From NCBI GenBank assembly GCA_026874595.1, contig CM049320.1:39740714-39804713 (forward strand): DNA of 64,000 nucleotides, read 5' to 3'. This document shows, piece by piece, positions 36,001 to 50,477 of this stretch. This stretch comes from Sipunculus nudus. Lineage: Eukaryota > Annelida > Sipuncula > Golfingiida > Sipunculidae. The stretch's first letter is position 1; every line of letters starts with the position of its first letter. Made by a program: the position numbers and the translations under genes. The notes below the pieces were generated by a model. That model did no database searches, was not told the DNA's origin, and saw nothing but the letters and a program-made list of their open reading frames with translations.

Positions 36001-38467
36001 AAACTCTATTATAAAAATTAAGTTAAACATGATATTTCAATAAACATACCTAGGTTTGTCACACCCCGCCCAACCTCCATCATATATCGGTCCAAAGGAA
36101 GCTTTCCAAGGTGTTGTCAATCCTTCTTGTGTATGTACTGCAGAGGGCAGTTTCAAAATAACTGCCTAGTGATCGGCTCATTGCCATAGGTCAATGTTAG
36201 GCATGCGTCAATCAAAACCCATGGAATGTATTTGAATTTAAAGTGTTTTGTATTCTTTGTGGATATCTGAGTTTCTAAAGTTGAGCTATTACCTGGCAGT
36301 ATAATGCATCCCTCCTGTGCCAAGGTCTCCATATCACAACCAGGACTCAGTGGCCCGCCTTCCCTTCCAAGGTCTTTATTTTCGTTGAGCAGTTGCGAAT
36401 TTAAACTGTCCAATGATCCGATAAAATGTATTTGCATCCATTTCTTTTCTGGCCGGTGAAGACAGCTGCTGATGTTTGCACGTGTTTGCAGTAGACTGTA
36501 TGGTAATGACATGTTTGACCCCAATGGGTAAGTAACACGGCTTAAAGATTTGGATAAACTGTTCCAACAAGAATCCCCCGCTTTCAGGCTATTAAGTGTT
36601 GTTGTTATGTCAGGTTTTTCTTTATTAGATCGTCGATACCGTAACCTGATAGAGCTTAAGAAATATATCGATACGAATCGATACGGTTCGATGTGCTTTG
36701 TCTGCTGTATTGTTGTATCGATGAAACATACTAAGTGCTACCGAATATTGCAATACCTCTATCATAACACAGTTTCATAATACATATATAAATATACAAT
36801 TGAAACTGGTGTTTATTTCGGAAATCTCGCAATTTTTATTTAATTAGGTTTTGTCAAATATATTTAAAATGACAGTATAGTCTCATACCGCTTTAAATAC
36901 AAAAAGACCACTACCAATTTGAAAAGGCTACCATTTGTGCTTTGTGATCGGCGTCATGCACGGGAAGCATTAATCAGTTTTTGATACTATCAGATTTGAA
37001 ACATTTGTCGTATCTAGTGTCCTGAACCTAGCTTGTGTGCTATCTAGGCCCTTGCTTGGATAAGAAGAAGCCCAAAAGTAATCACCTTGTCCGTCTGTCT
37101 GTTTATCTATCTGTATGTACGTAATTTTTTAAAATAAAAGCTTCACTTTGATAACTACTGATAATAACTCCAACTCGGTTGACATATCAATTTTAAGCTT
37201 GAATTTTAATGGTCCCACAGATACCTTGTGTTATAAATTGTCATTGTTTGGGATTGTTTTAGTTTATTTAAGTAGCTTGCATTATTTACCCCCAATCACT
37301 TAACCCTGTAGCAGACATTTTCCTCAGATTTGGATTCATCTAGGTAAATTTAAAGTAGTGCATATGAAGAGAAGATCTTTTGCGTTTCCTGAAGGTATAT
37401 TTGAAATAATTGCTGAGAATAAGATGCACATGCAAGAAGTTACATTATTCACATATTAGACCATGGTAACCAGAGACGTAAACTGCCAGTCATCTGAGCC
37501 GTTGAGATATTCCATCGTCCATTATTCAGCAGTGTGGTCTTTATTCAGGTACAAATTAAAACAGTGGAAACTTTAGAAGGTCAGATCCCTTACATAGAGA
37601 TCTTTGGGCATTATTTTGGACACCTGCATTATTTGTTCAAAACAGCTGGAAAACTGCAGCATATATTTCTTCTGAAAATTTGAATGTATTATCTTTCAAA
37701 TGAACCTAACCTTTTTTTGTTGAATTTATCTTTACCACTGGTTTAAATTCAGTTAAATTCTATCTCAATCATACCCCTGGGGTGTACATCAGATCATTGT
37801 ATATATTAGTTTAAAGCCATAGCCAAATAACATTATTTTGTTTATATATAAATTTAGGTTTGTATATTCTACTTTGACGATCCCACTGATGCATCACTGT
37901 CAAAGTGAAGGTCTATATGCAGTATCTTATCTTAGTCTGCCTGATATACTGGTACATTCACTTTATAAGTTTGTGGGACCCCCCACAATGTTCATCATCT
38001 ATACCTGCATGAAAAATGTGGCTTATTCTTCTTTTTCTCTGCAGGGGTGCCAGGCTGTGGCCATAAAATTCCATCTCAAACTTGACCACTTTCTGCCAGC
38101 CAACAGTTAAAAAGGAGCAAATATCTTTGTTCGTGCTTGATATATTGTCTCTGATATTTGTGTCAGGGTTATCAATAAGTTTTGAAATTAAGATCTTCTT
38201 AATTGTTCAAAATCAATGCACTGTGGAAGACATTTGATCATTTATTAAGCATTGCACATGAAAAGTATAATCAGAATACTTATAATAAAGGCTATTCATC
38301 ATTAGCCTATATCTTATAAAGCAATCTGGTAAATGCAATTACTTAGAATAATTGAATCAACATGACAAGTAAGAATGTATGGATCTTTAATTAACAGTTT
38401 GCCACTTTACATATTCAATATTACAGATGTTAAATAGATGATTTTTTTTGTATGTTACATATTGCAG

Positions 38468-38613
38468 GCAGTAGTTGAGGCCTTTGAAATCCTTCAAGAC
38501 AAAATGACCTCTGAAGGATATCTACAGGAAAAGACAACCCACGTACTGGCCACTTGGGAAAGAATGATTCCCAAGAGCCCTCAAGTACTGAGAGATCTGA
38601 AAATTCATTACTG
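38468..38613 (+). other. Exon-like island E6 (copy 3)
   Basis: It has two differences from copies 1 and 2, att to atc in FEIL and aca to act in LATW. Both are third-position and silent in the proposed frame, although the rest of copy 3 around it is diverged. Both splice-like ends are kept. Confidence 0.5.
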
Positions 38614-40417
38614 GTGAGGAGATACACTGGCACACTTGACAATTTAATGCAGGCGAGAACTGAGACAATCATAGAACAGACATATATGGGATTATTATTA
38701 TTATTAGTCTCCTGCAATAGGAGGGAGAATTACTAAAATGACCTGCGTCCGTCCGTCCCTCCCGTTTACACTTCTCTACCAAATATCTCCGAAACCGATG
38801 TTTTATTAACAACATTTCACATACATAGTCTTCATATGACTGGCATGTGGTTATGAACTGCAGGTAGCGACACCTATTGTTACACTATTTTTACGATCCA
38901 AAAGGGTCTTTTTTTATTTTCAAGTGAATAAATATGAAAACTAGAAACTTCAAATCATATGCTTTTGAGCTATTGAGCTCGAAAGTACCCCAAAGAATAA
39001 TGAAAAATTTGATACAAAACTCCAATATCAGAATAACTAATCTATTGATTGCAAAGATTTTTCTATGCATATTGATCATGGTTGATCATGGAGTTTTTTT
39101 TTTCTGGTGGCGCAGCCGGTAATATTTCAAATTTTTACGCATTTTTAATTATATTTTTCAGACCTTCAGATGAAGCAGTTGGTCCGTTAACAGGGCATAA
39201 AATCGCAACCGTTAGACCTAAGAACTTCTGGTGGCGCCACATGTATTTATTCTTATTTTTACGTCATTTGCCCTCTGTTTTTGAGACCTTCAGATTAAGC
39301 ACTCCATCCATTATTAAGGCACCCATTGTAATGGTTAGACCTAGAAAATGTACATCCAGGGAAGTCCTAGTCATATCTCCTGGGAAACCTGACATTAGGT
39401 CATGATGACCTATATATTGTGAACTTAAGTCTGAAAACTTGTTTTTAGCACCCAGTCAGTCAGACGGGGGACAATTGTATCTGCCAGGCCCAGAATCTTC
39501 TAACAAAAGATTCAGGCAGGTCTTCGGTAAATCTGCATGGAAACCTGAAATTAGGTTATGGTGACCTATATTCAGTGATCTTTGGGCTAAAGATATGATT
39601 TTCAGCACCCGGAAAATCAGATGGGCACAAATCGTATCTGCTTGCCCTGTATGTTCCAAAGTCTTGGGCAATATTCATGGATACCAGAAATTAGGTCATA
39701 GTGACCAATACCCGCCAATACATTTTGGTAATCTCATCAATCGCTCATTTTTTACCACATTTCCCAAATTTTACACACTCAGCAAACACTGACTATCTGA
39801 TTATCACCTGCAGATGGCGCCATGTTTGTCTATTTGGAAACCTGAACTTATTCACTGAATTTGGATGATTGAATTTTAGCACACAGAAAAATATCTCTCT
39901 ATGTTCATAAATTAGGTTGAATTTGGCTAATTTGTCAGAATTATTAACCAAAAGATAAGGTATTAAGAACAGAAGGAACAATATTCACCAATGCTAAATT
40001 TCAACTATTGAAGGTAGAGAGTATTTTATGCAGCATTAAACTAAATTTCACTAAGGTTAGTTATTAAATATCAGAAAAGCGGTTTTTTTTTTCAACTTAT
40101 TAACTAAAAAGTAAAAACCCCTGCCATGTTTGTCACGCCACTGCATTCTTATTGATTCAAGCATTTTTATTTTGAAAATAAATTATATATCTAATATTCC
40201 TGCATGTTCACCTCTAGTTTTGAGACCTAGAAATGACAGCAATCATATCATTTTCTCAGCTGTTTATTTTCCACAATTCCAAAATTATAGCCATGGTATC
40301 ACAAACCCCTCCCTAGCTAAACATTAGGGTATAATGTCAGGCTACCCACCCATATATAAGCATCAAAACTGATTAATCTCTTTTGTTAACATAACTAATA
40401 TTTAATTTTGCATGGAC

Positions 40418-43400
40418 GAATGAATGAATGAATGAATGAATAAATAAATAAATGAGTTTTATTAAGAAAATATAGGCCTCAGACCCATAGCTTCATAATA
40501 ATGATTCACATTATGCATTTATACATAGTCACGAAACCTAATGTTCAAAACTTAAAATACACAATCAAAGAACAAAACAACAACAACAAAAATAATAAAA
40601 ATACTAACAGTATCTATGAAATTTAATAGTAATATTTGTTATAATAATAATACAAAATAAATAATAATAATCAAATAATAATAATACATACGTACATAAA
40701 TAATAAAGAGATAATAAATAGAAGAAAACATTGTACATAGAAGGGTATAAATGAGTTACATTAGTTCTGATATGATTTAGACCGAATTTAACAACACATA
40801 TAAATATCTGATCTATGCTGGATATACAAACCTGTTTCTGGTCCCTTACAGTAAAAATTTTCTATTGGGAAGAGAAGAAGTCAAGACTATATAGATGATA
40901 TGTTTAAATCAATTACAAGAAACTGATGTTTGTAGAATTCTATAATTAAGGTTGAACAGCTGATATGTGTATATTAACATTTTAGTTTATCTTTGCGATG
41001 CATGATATATTCATGAAATTTTAACACAGTTCTTAATTAAGATTTTTACATTTTTTCAGTTGTTCACTCCTGCATAAAAGTGGTTTAACAGTCCTTTTTA
41101 TTGCACAAAAGAATAAAATAGAATTTACAAAACCATCATAATGATAGTTCAGTACAAAACTATATTTTCATTTAAAGTATAAATCATTTGCCAATATGGA
41201 AACCTTTGAATGATTATAATAAATAAATAACCTGGCAGAATTTATAGTATGTGTCTACAATATTAATATCACATCGTAAAGCACACTGCTGTATTTATTC
41301 AAAAAAGTTGCAATATTCATCTGTTGTGCATACATCTATATACAAAGTAACCAGGTAGCAATACCTGTTTACCTTGCATTTGAATTACTATTTATAATAC
41401 GTATTGTACAAGCGGTTACATTCATTAAATTAAAAGTCTGTGCAAGACAGCAGAGCATTTTATATAGTTTATGCAATACAATCAAGGTTGTTATTATTAT
41501 TAGTGATGAAAATGCAACATTAGATATTTATAAAAGTTTATTAATATGATCACACAATCTAACATTAACAAACCCATGTTCTTGTTCCTAATATATATTA
41601 AAAGTTTTAAATTACCCAATTAAGATAATTGATATATTTTACTATTCTCTCTGATTTACAGCTCACACTTTTCATAACATTTAACTATGGAATACCATCT
41701 AGTGGAGTTTTGCTTTTATCAAATGCATGATATGTGTAGGCCGCAAGACTGTTTATTTTGACTGGGTCTTCACTTGACATTAGTAAGTGGAATTTTGAAT
41801 TGTTGACTTTAGACATATATTTTCTCTTTAGGTTATCATACAAAGGACATTTCATAATAAAATGGTATTCATCTTCTACATATGCTTCTCCATGGTTTAA
41901 GCAGTATCTACAGAGTCTGTCTACCAAATCTGTTTTATTTTGACGTCCATGTTCTATATCTAGTTCATGGGAAGATGTTCTTAGTCTTGCCAAATTAGTT
42001 CGATATCTCTTATTTTAAATGAATGATAAATATAATTCTCTATCTAATGTATTTTTAAATATTACATAAGTTTTTAATCTTCCATTAGTTTTTATGTTTT
42101 CTGACCATTCTTGCAGTCCATTATCCTGCAGTCTTTTGTTAAATCATGACAAAAAAAAAAGATTTTTTTGTTATTTACACAACAATATACATATACAATA
42201 CACACATGAACACATAGTTTTGACACTGGCATAAGTCAAACACAATGAATGAATAATGATAATATTTAAATAGATTAAGAAAACAAATCATGCTTATTAC
42301 AAACAAAACACCCATTAATTAACTTATTCTCAATAAAATTCCAATAGTCTCTTTAGTCTTTGTGATTATTCAGTAGCTGTTTACATCTAATTGAGTTTCT
42401 TCCAATATATGGTAAATACAAATGTATTGGGTTAATAAATCAGCACTAATTTGAATCCCCTACATCTTGTGATAGCCATGCATATCCAAAACCATTAGAA
42501 ATTTATATATATTTTATTCTTGTTTCCTAGTTTTCCTTACCATTCTCATCTAATTTGTATAGTTTATAGTAAAGTCGCTTTGGGAAACTGTTTTTCTGGC
42601 ATTCTCACTATTTAAATAAAAAAAATACATTTGATCATAAACAGGGTTTGCATTAACAGTCTGCCACAATCCCCTAGTGCTGCAGCATCGGGTGAAGATG
42701 TATTAATACTAAGAATATATTAAAGAGTTTGGTATGTACCTATTCTATATTATCCCTTTTCATATAACCCCATAGTTTACTGCCAAAAGACAGAACTGGT
42801 AGTATCATTTATCAAACAGGGAAACGATTCTTTTACTGTGATATATTTGTACTCAGAAATAACCTCTTTTATCATGAGATTAGATTTATTTTCTAACTAC
42901 ACTCATCTATCAGCGGTTATAAAGTGCAGTTGTTATTTATCTATATCTCCTTCGCTTGAACCATTGCCTTACTTAAACTGTTTTCCGGGCTTTCATCGCC
43001 AGGTCTTGCTCAGGTCCGATAACTTTCATCAATACAATAAGAGAGGGATCATTCATATATATATTAAGTCCAAAATATATACTTCGATTATCAGTTTTAT
43101 GAGAAGGGGCAATATGTATGTTGGTTATATTCCCAATTACCCAAATGACACAAAAAATAATTTTACCGGCTACATGCTGGAACAGGATAATTACCGCCCC
43201 AGAAGTATATGTCTCCAGATATCAACCATTTCTGTTTTAATGTATTAAAGACCTATTTCCCTCGCCCTGCTTCTATTAATATAACTTTTGTTTGACTGAT
43301 CTAAATTTAAATCTAACATGACATTCCAATCACCTCCAATAATCCTGTGATCATTGGAAAGATTCTCAATCTCTAAAAATAGCCTTTAATAAATTGTTTG

Positions 43401-43736
43401 CGATTCATTATAAGGCCAATATACATTTACTAATGTGATCTTATAATCGTTCACTAAGCAGACTAAAATTTTATCTTTATCTTAAACCGCTTTTCGATTT
43501 CACAAGAAATATTGTTCTTAAATTATATGGCTGAATCCCTAGCATTTGTTGTACTTTGGCTGTTTATGTTTTTTTTGTATCCATTCTGCTCTAAATTTAT
43601 CTTCTGGTACTTAACTACTGGGAGTTTCTCGCATAAAAACTCTCTCTATATCTGTCTTTCTTTGTAATCAATAAAAAATCTCTCATCTTTTCGTAAAGCT
43701 GCCTTAACCCCGTACATAGATGAACACTATATTCAA
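40418..43736 (-). pseudogene. LINE remnant, copy 3
   Basis: It is collinear with copy 1; the C-terminal frame is 41685-41993, with EAYVEDEYHF instead of EANVEDEYHF. The segment before the internal stop reads RELYLSFI, closer to the usual ExYL pattern than copies 1 and 2 (REFYL). Copies 3-6 share both variants. Confidence 0.85.
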
Positions 43737-44852
43737 TTATTAAATCTGTGTGAAAAACAATCCATGTGGCCCACCTAACAATCATGATCTATATGTATTA
43801 GCGATATTATGAGAAATCAGATTAAAGCAGCAACATTTACTCATAAAATATAAACCCTGAAGTTGAAATTTTTACAATTTCCACAAACAATTAAAATTGC
43901 AAAATACACAGTATAAGAAAACATAAACAATATAGCAAATAAGTCACTGCCTTTAACCCCGGCTTGGCAGCATTTCAACAGCCTAATATTTTGCCGTCAC
44001 ATTTAACTCTGATCTTCCCCCAGTGCTGCTGCCTGTCGTACATAAAAGAAACTACATCATAAAAATTCACTTCTCTGCATTTTCAAGTTCCTGTTTTCTT
44101 GCATGTAGTTCCTCCACTGTTGTGTCTAGTTCTATTCTATCTTACACATTTCTTTAATACCTATGCTTTAACCGCTTCTGTATTTTGCAAGATATCGGGG
44201 TCTTTACACCATAATTGTTATCAGACCAAAGTGAGCGCGGTCCCATTGGTTCTTTGCATTGCAACATCAGGATTTCATTGGAATTTAAAATTCCCTTATT
44301 ACGTTTCATTCCTTATTCGCTCATTGCCTTGTTATTTGTTATTCTGTTTCATTGATTTTTTTTTATTTTTCGCTAATTTTCTTTTTAGTTATTACTTTGT
44401 CTTATTGATTGTAATTTATTATTCGCTAATTGCCTTGTTATTTGTTACTCTGTATCATTGAATTATTATTTATTATTCGCTAATTGCCGAATTTCTTATT
44501 GTTTTATTGAATTGGTTTCATTATTCACTAATTTCCTTTCTTTTCGTTATTCTGTCTCTGAATTGTTATTTATTATTCGCTAATTGACCTGTCATTTTTT
44601 ATTCCGTCTCACTGCGATGATATTTATTTTTTTATTGCTTTGTTTACTATTATCTTTCATGAACATATTTTTATCCTGCAACATGTTGCCTTCGAAAAAG
44701 TGTTTTATCGGGCTATGGCTTAAGTTTCTATACTGCTGCTATTCTCTTAACTGTTAGGAAGGTCATCACAAGAGAGCTTGTGAGGTAGAAAGAGACCATG
44801 GCTCTCATTGGTCAGACGTACTAATTTATTTTATTTGTCCAAAGCTTGCAAA

Positions 44853-44948
<96 letters not shown>

Positions 44949-45499
44949 TTCCACTAATTATTCGCACAAGGATATTTGATTAGATTCTATTGTTTTATAG
45001 TTATTTTTAGCTTTATAAACAAACTCAAAGTAGGATTTCTACAAGAGTATTCCTTGCATGATACTGCCGACAATATGCCGTAGGCTAAAATGACCTAGTT
45101 TGAGGGGTTCCTTACTTATGAATCATTGAGCTTCCATTATTATATTTAAAAAACAATATCCATTAACAGACGCACTAGTTATAGCAGTGAGGACAGCTGG
45201 TCTCTGTTGGGGAGAATTCACTTTAGTAGGATCAACAAGCTGATAGGTGCCTGTACAATATTAAGGTGGAGTCTTGGAAACGGTTCCTTTGTCTGAGTTC
45301 TTCCTTTCATTTATCCTAAGACGAGTTTTCGGAAGCCATTTTCTCAATCAGGGCATTCAAAACACGGGGTGATTCTGTAAAGCCCGAACTGTGACCTTGA
45401 CACCCGGATAAGGAATTTCATCTCGGAATTTCTAGCTGTTGGACTAAAGAGAATCTAATTTAGTGCTTGTACTGGTCACTAACTATTGCCGGTTATCTA

Positions 45500-45511
45500 A
45501 AAAGCCTAATG
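45500..45511. other. Short-unit deletion junction, copy 4
   Basis: The junction reads ctaaaaagcctaatg. The left side matches ctaaaaagcattc (30869-30881 in copy 3) and the right side matches gaaacctaatg (40533-40543). Only one C is shared, so there is essentially no homology at the breakpoint. This suggests end joining or illegitimate recombination rather than crossover between homologous repeats. Just left of it, tctgtaaagcccg and ggtcactaac match copy 7 and not copies 1-3. Confidence 0.93.
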
Positions 45512-48500
45512 TTCAAAACTTAAAATACACAATCAAAGAACAAAACAACAACAACAAAAATAATAAAAATACTAACAGTATCTATGAAATTTAATAGTAA
45601 TATTTGTTATAATAATAATACAAAATAAATAATAATAATCAAATAATAATAATACATACGTACATAAATAATAAAGAGATAATAAATAGAAGAAAACATT
45701 GTACATAGAAGGGTATAAATGAGTTACATTAGTTCTGATATGATTTAGACCGAATTTAACAACACATATAAATATCTGATCTATGCTGGATATACAAACC
45801 TGTTTCTGGTCCCTTACAGTAAAAATTTTCTATTGGGAAGAGAAGAAGTCAAGACTATATAGATGATATGTTTAAATCAATTACAAGAAACTGATGTTTG
45901 TAGAATTCTATAATTAAGGTTGAACAGCTGATATGTGTATATTAACATTTTAGTTTATCTTTGCGATGCATGATATATTCATGAAATTTTTACACAGTTC
46001 TTAATTAAGATTTTTACATTTTTTCAGTTGTTCACTCCTGCATAAAAGTGGTTTAACAGTCCTTTTTATTGCACAAAAGAATAAAATAGAATTTACAAAA
46101 CCATCATAATGATAGTTCAGTACAAAACTATATTTTCATTTAAAGTATAAATCATTTGCCAATATGGAAACCTTTGAATGATTATAATAAATAAATAACC
46201 TGGCAGAATTTATAGTATGTGTCTACAATATTAATATCACATCGTAAAGCACACTGCTGTATTTATTCAAAAAAGTTGCAATATTCATCTGTTGTGCATA
46301 CATCTATATACAAAGTAACCAGGTAGCAATACCTGTTTACCTTGCATTTGAATTACTATTTATAATACGTATTGTACAAGCAGTTACATTCATTAAATTA
46401 AAAGTCTGTGCAAGACAGCAGAGCATTTTATATAGTTTATGCAATACAATCAAGGTTGTTATTATTATTAGTGATGAAAATGCAACATTAGATATTTATA
46501 AAAGTTTATTAATATGATCACACAATCTAACATTAACAAACCCATGTTCTTGTTCCTAATATATAATAAAAGTTTTAAATTACCCAATTAAGATAATTGA
46601 TATATTTTACTATTCTCTCTGATTTACAGCTCACACTTTTCATAACATTTAACTATGGAATACCATCTAGTGGAGTTTTGCTTTTATCAAATGCATGATA
46701 TGTGTAGGCCGCAAGACTGTTTATTTTGACTGGGTCTTCACTTGACATTAGTAAGTGGAATTTTGAATTGTTGACTTTAGACATATATTTTCTCTTTAGG
46801 TTATCATACAAAGGACATTTCATAATAAAATGGTATTCATCTTCTACATATGCTTCTCCATGGTTTAAGCAGTATCTACAGAGTCTGTCTACCAAATCTG
46901 TTTTATTTTGACGTCCATGTTCTATATCTAGTTCATGGGAAGATGTTCTTAGTCTTGCCAAATTAGTTCGATATCTCTTATTTTAAATGAATGATAAATA
47001 TAATTCTCTATCTAATGTATTTTTAAATATTACATAAGTTTTTAATCTTCCATTAGTTTTTATGTTTTCTGACCATTCTTGCAGTCCATTATCCTGCAGT
47101 CTTTTGTTAAATCATGACAAAAAAAAAAAGATTTTTTTGTTATTTACACAACAATATACATATACAATACACACATGAACACATAGTTTTGACACTGGCA
47201 TAAGTCAAACACAATGAATGAATAATGATAATATTTAAATAGATTAAGAAAACAAATCATGCTTATTACAAACAAAACACCCATTAATTAACTTATTCTC
47301 AATAAAATTCCAATAGTCTCTTTAGTCTTTGTGATTATTCAGTAGCTGTTTACATCTAATTGAGTTTCTTCCAATATATGGTAAATACAAATGTATTGGG
47401 TTAATAAATCAGCACTAATTTGAATCCCCTACATCTTGTGATAGCCATGCATATCCAAAACCATTAGAAATTTATATATATTTTATTCTTGTTTCCTAGT
47501 TTTCCTTACCATTCTCATCTAATTTGTATAGTTTATAGTAAAGTCGCTTTGGGAAACTGTTTTTCTGGCATTCTCACTATTTAAATAAAAAAAATACATT
47601 TGATCATAAACAGGGTTTGCATTAACAGTCTGCCACAATCCCCTAGTGCTGCAGCATCGGGTGAAGATGTATTAATACTAAGAATATATTAAAGAGTTTG
47701 GTATGTACCTATTCTATATTATCCCTTTTCATATAACCCCATAGTTTACTGCCAAAAGACAGAACTGGTAGTATCATTTATCAAACAGGGAAACGATTCT
47801 TTTACTGTGATATATTTGTACTCAGAAATAACCTCTTTTATCATGAGATTAGATTTATTTTCTAACTACACTCATCTATCAGCGGTTATAAAGTGCAGTT
47901 GTTATTTATCTATATCTCCTTCGCTTGAACCATTGCCTATTTAAACTGTTTTCCGGGCTTTCATCGCCAGGTCTTGCTCAGGTCCGATAACTTTCATCAA
48001 TACAATAAGAGAGGGATCATTCATATATATATTAAGTCCAAAATATATACTTCGATTATCAGTTTTATGAGAAGGGGCAATATGTATGTTGGTTATATTC
48101 CCAATTACCCAAATGACACAAAAAATAATTTTACCGGCTACATGCTGGAACAGGATAATTACCGCCCCAGAAGTATATGTCTCCAGATATCAACCATTTC
48201 TGTTTTAATGTATTAAAGACCTATTTCCCTCGCCCTGCTTCTATTAATATAACTTTTGTTTGACTGATCTAAATTTAAATCTAACATGACATTCCAATCA
48301 CCTCCAATAATCCTGTGATCATTGGAAAGATTCTCAATCTCTAAAAATAGCCTTTAATAAATTGTTTGCGATTCATTATAAGGCCAATATACATTTACTA
48401 ATGTGATCTTATAATCGTTCACTAAGCAGACTAAAATTTTATCTTTATCTTAAACCGCTTTTCGATTTCACAAGAAATATTGTTCTTAAATTATATGGCT

Positions 48501-48704
48501 GAATCCCTAGCATTTGTTGTACTTTGGCTGTTTATGTTTTTTTTGTATCCATTCTGCTCTAAATTTATCTTCTGTTACTTAACTACTGGGAGTTTCTCGC
48601 ATAAAAACTCTCTCTATATCTGTCTTTCTTTGTAATCAATAAAAAATCTCTCATCTTTTCGTAAAGCTGCCTTAACCCCGTACATAGATGAACACTATAT
48701 TCAA
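45506..48704 (-). pseudogene. LINE remnant, copy 4 (short unit)
   Basis: It lacks only the last ~120 bp of the 3' tail, removed by the short-unit deletion. C-terminal frame 46653-46961, endonuclease about 48036-48704. The LINE makes up about two thirds of the short unit. Confidence 0.85.
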
Positions 48705-49833
48705 TTATTAAATCTGTGTGAAAAACAATCCATGTGGCCCACCTAACAATCATGATCTATATGTATTAGCGATATTATGAGAAATCAGATTAAAGCAGCA
48801 ACATTTACTCATAAAATATAAACTCTGAAGTTGAAATTTTTACAATTTCCACAAACAATTAAAATTGCAAAATACACAGTATAAGAAAACATAAACAATA
48901 TAGCAAATAAGTCACTGCCTTTAACCCCGGCTTGGCAGCATTTCAACAGCCTAATATTTTGCCGTCACATTTAACTCTGATCTTCCCCCAGTGCTGCCGC
49001 CTGTCGTACATAAAAGAAACTACATCATAAAAATTCACTTCTCTGCATTTTCAAGTTCCTGTTTTCTTGCATGTAGTTCCTCCACTGTTGTGTCTAGTTC
49101 TATTCTATCTTACACATTTCTTTAATACCTATGCTTTAACCGCTTCTGTATTTTGCAAGATATCGGGGTCTTTACACCATAATTGTTATCAGACCAAAGT
49201 GAGCGCGGTCCCATTGGTTCTTTGCATTGCAACATCAGGATTTCATTGGAATTTAAAATTCCCTTATTACGTTTCATTCCTTATTCGCTCATTGCCTTGT
49301 TATTTGTTATTCTGTTTCATTGATTTTTTTTTATTTTTCGCTAATTTTCTTTTTAGTTATTACTTTGTCTTATTGATTGTAATTTATTATTCGCTAATTG
49401 CCTTGTTATTTGTTACTCTGTATCATTGAATTATTATTTATTATTCGCTAATTGCCGAATTTCTTATTGTTTTATTGAATTGGTTTCATTATTCACTAAT
49501 TTCCTTTCTTTTCGTTATTCTGTCTCTGAATTGTTATTTATTATTCGCTAATTGACCTGTCATTTTTTATTCCGTCTCACTGCTATGATATTTATTTTTT
49601 TATTGCTTTGTTTACTATTATCTTTCATGAACATATTTTTATCCTGCAACATGTTGCCTTCGAAAAAGTGTTTTATCGGGCTATGGCTTAAGTTTCTATA
49701 CTGCTGCTATTCTCTTAACTGTTAGGAAGGTCATCACAAGAGAGCTTGTGAGGTAGAAAGAGACCATGGCTCTCATTGGTCAGACGTACTAATTTATTTT
49801 ATTTGTCCAAAGCTTGCAAACTCATATATATAT

Positions 49834-49914
<81 letters not shown>

Positions 49915-50465
49915 TTCCACTAATTATTCGCACAAGGATATTTGATTAGATTCTATTGTTTTATAGTTATTTTTAGCTTTATAAACAAACTCAAAGTAGG
50001 ATTTCTACAAGAGTATTCCTTGCATGATACTGCCGACAATATGCCGTAGGCTAAAATGACCTAGTTTGAGGGGTTCCTTACTTATGAATCATTGAGCTTC
50101 CATTATTATATTTAAAAAACAATATCCATTAACAGACGCACTAGTTATAGCAGTGAGGACAGCTGGTCTCTGTTGGGGAGAATTCACTTTAGTAGGATCA
50201 ACAAGCTGATAGGTGCCTGTACAATATTAAGGTGGAGTCTTGGAAACGGTTCCTTTGTCTGAGTTCTTCCTTTCATTTATCCTAAGACGAGTTTTCGGAA
50301 GCCATTTTCTCAATCAGGGCATTCAAAACACGGGGTGATTCTGTAAAGCCCGAACTGTGACCTTGACACCCGGATAAGGAATTTCATCTCGGAATTTCTA
50401 GCTGTTGGACTAAAGAGAATCTAATTTAGTGCTTGTACTGGTCACTAACTATTGCCGGTTATCTA

Positions 50466-50477
50466 AAAAGCCTAATG
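50466..50477. other. Short-unit deletion junction, copy 5
   Basis: The junction sequence is identical to that in copy 4, so the two units descend from a single deletion event. Confidence 0.93.

Larger units (their letters stand above)
29177..43794. repeat. Long tandem unit, copy 3 (14,618 bp)
   Basis: This is a full-length unit, clearly more diverged from copies 1 and 2 in its middle part (about 33.6-38.1 kb). In that part it shares variants with copy 7, for example ggatcactactagacg at 33982 where copies 1 and 2 read ggatcaatactagacg. Its 3' third shares variants with the short units, for example Tyr instead of Asn before VEDEYHF in the LINE frame. It carries about 18 extra bases near 37016-37033 and about 16 extra bases near 35311 relative to copies 1 and 2. 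It therefore looks like a mosaic. Confidence 0.97.
43795..48762. repeat. Short tandem unit, copy 4 (4,968 bp)
   Basis: This unit is collinear with bases 1-1711 of a long unit, then jumps to the equivalent of base 11319 and continues to the unit end. The block equivalent to 30878-40537 of copy 3 is missing. A private 2-bp deletion near 47938 (gcctattt instead of gccttacttt-type sequence) disrupts the antisense frame seen in the other copies. Confidence 0.96.
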
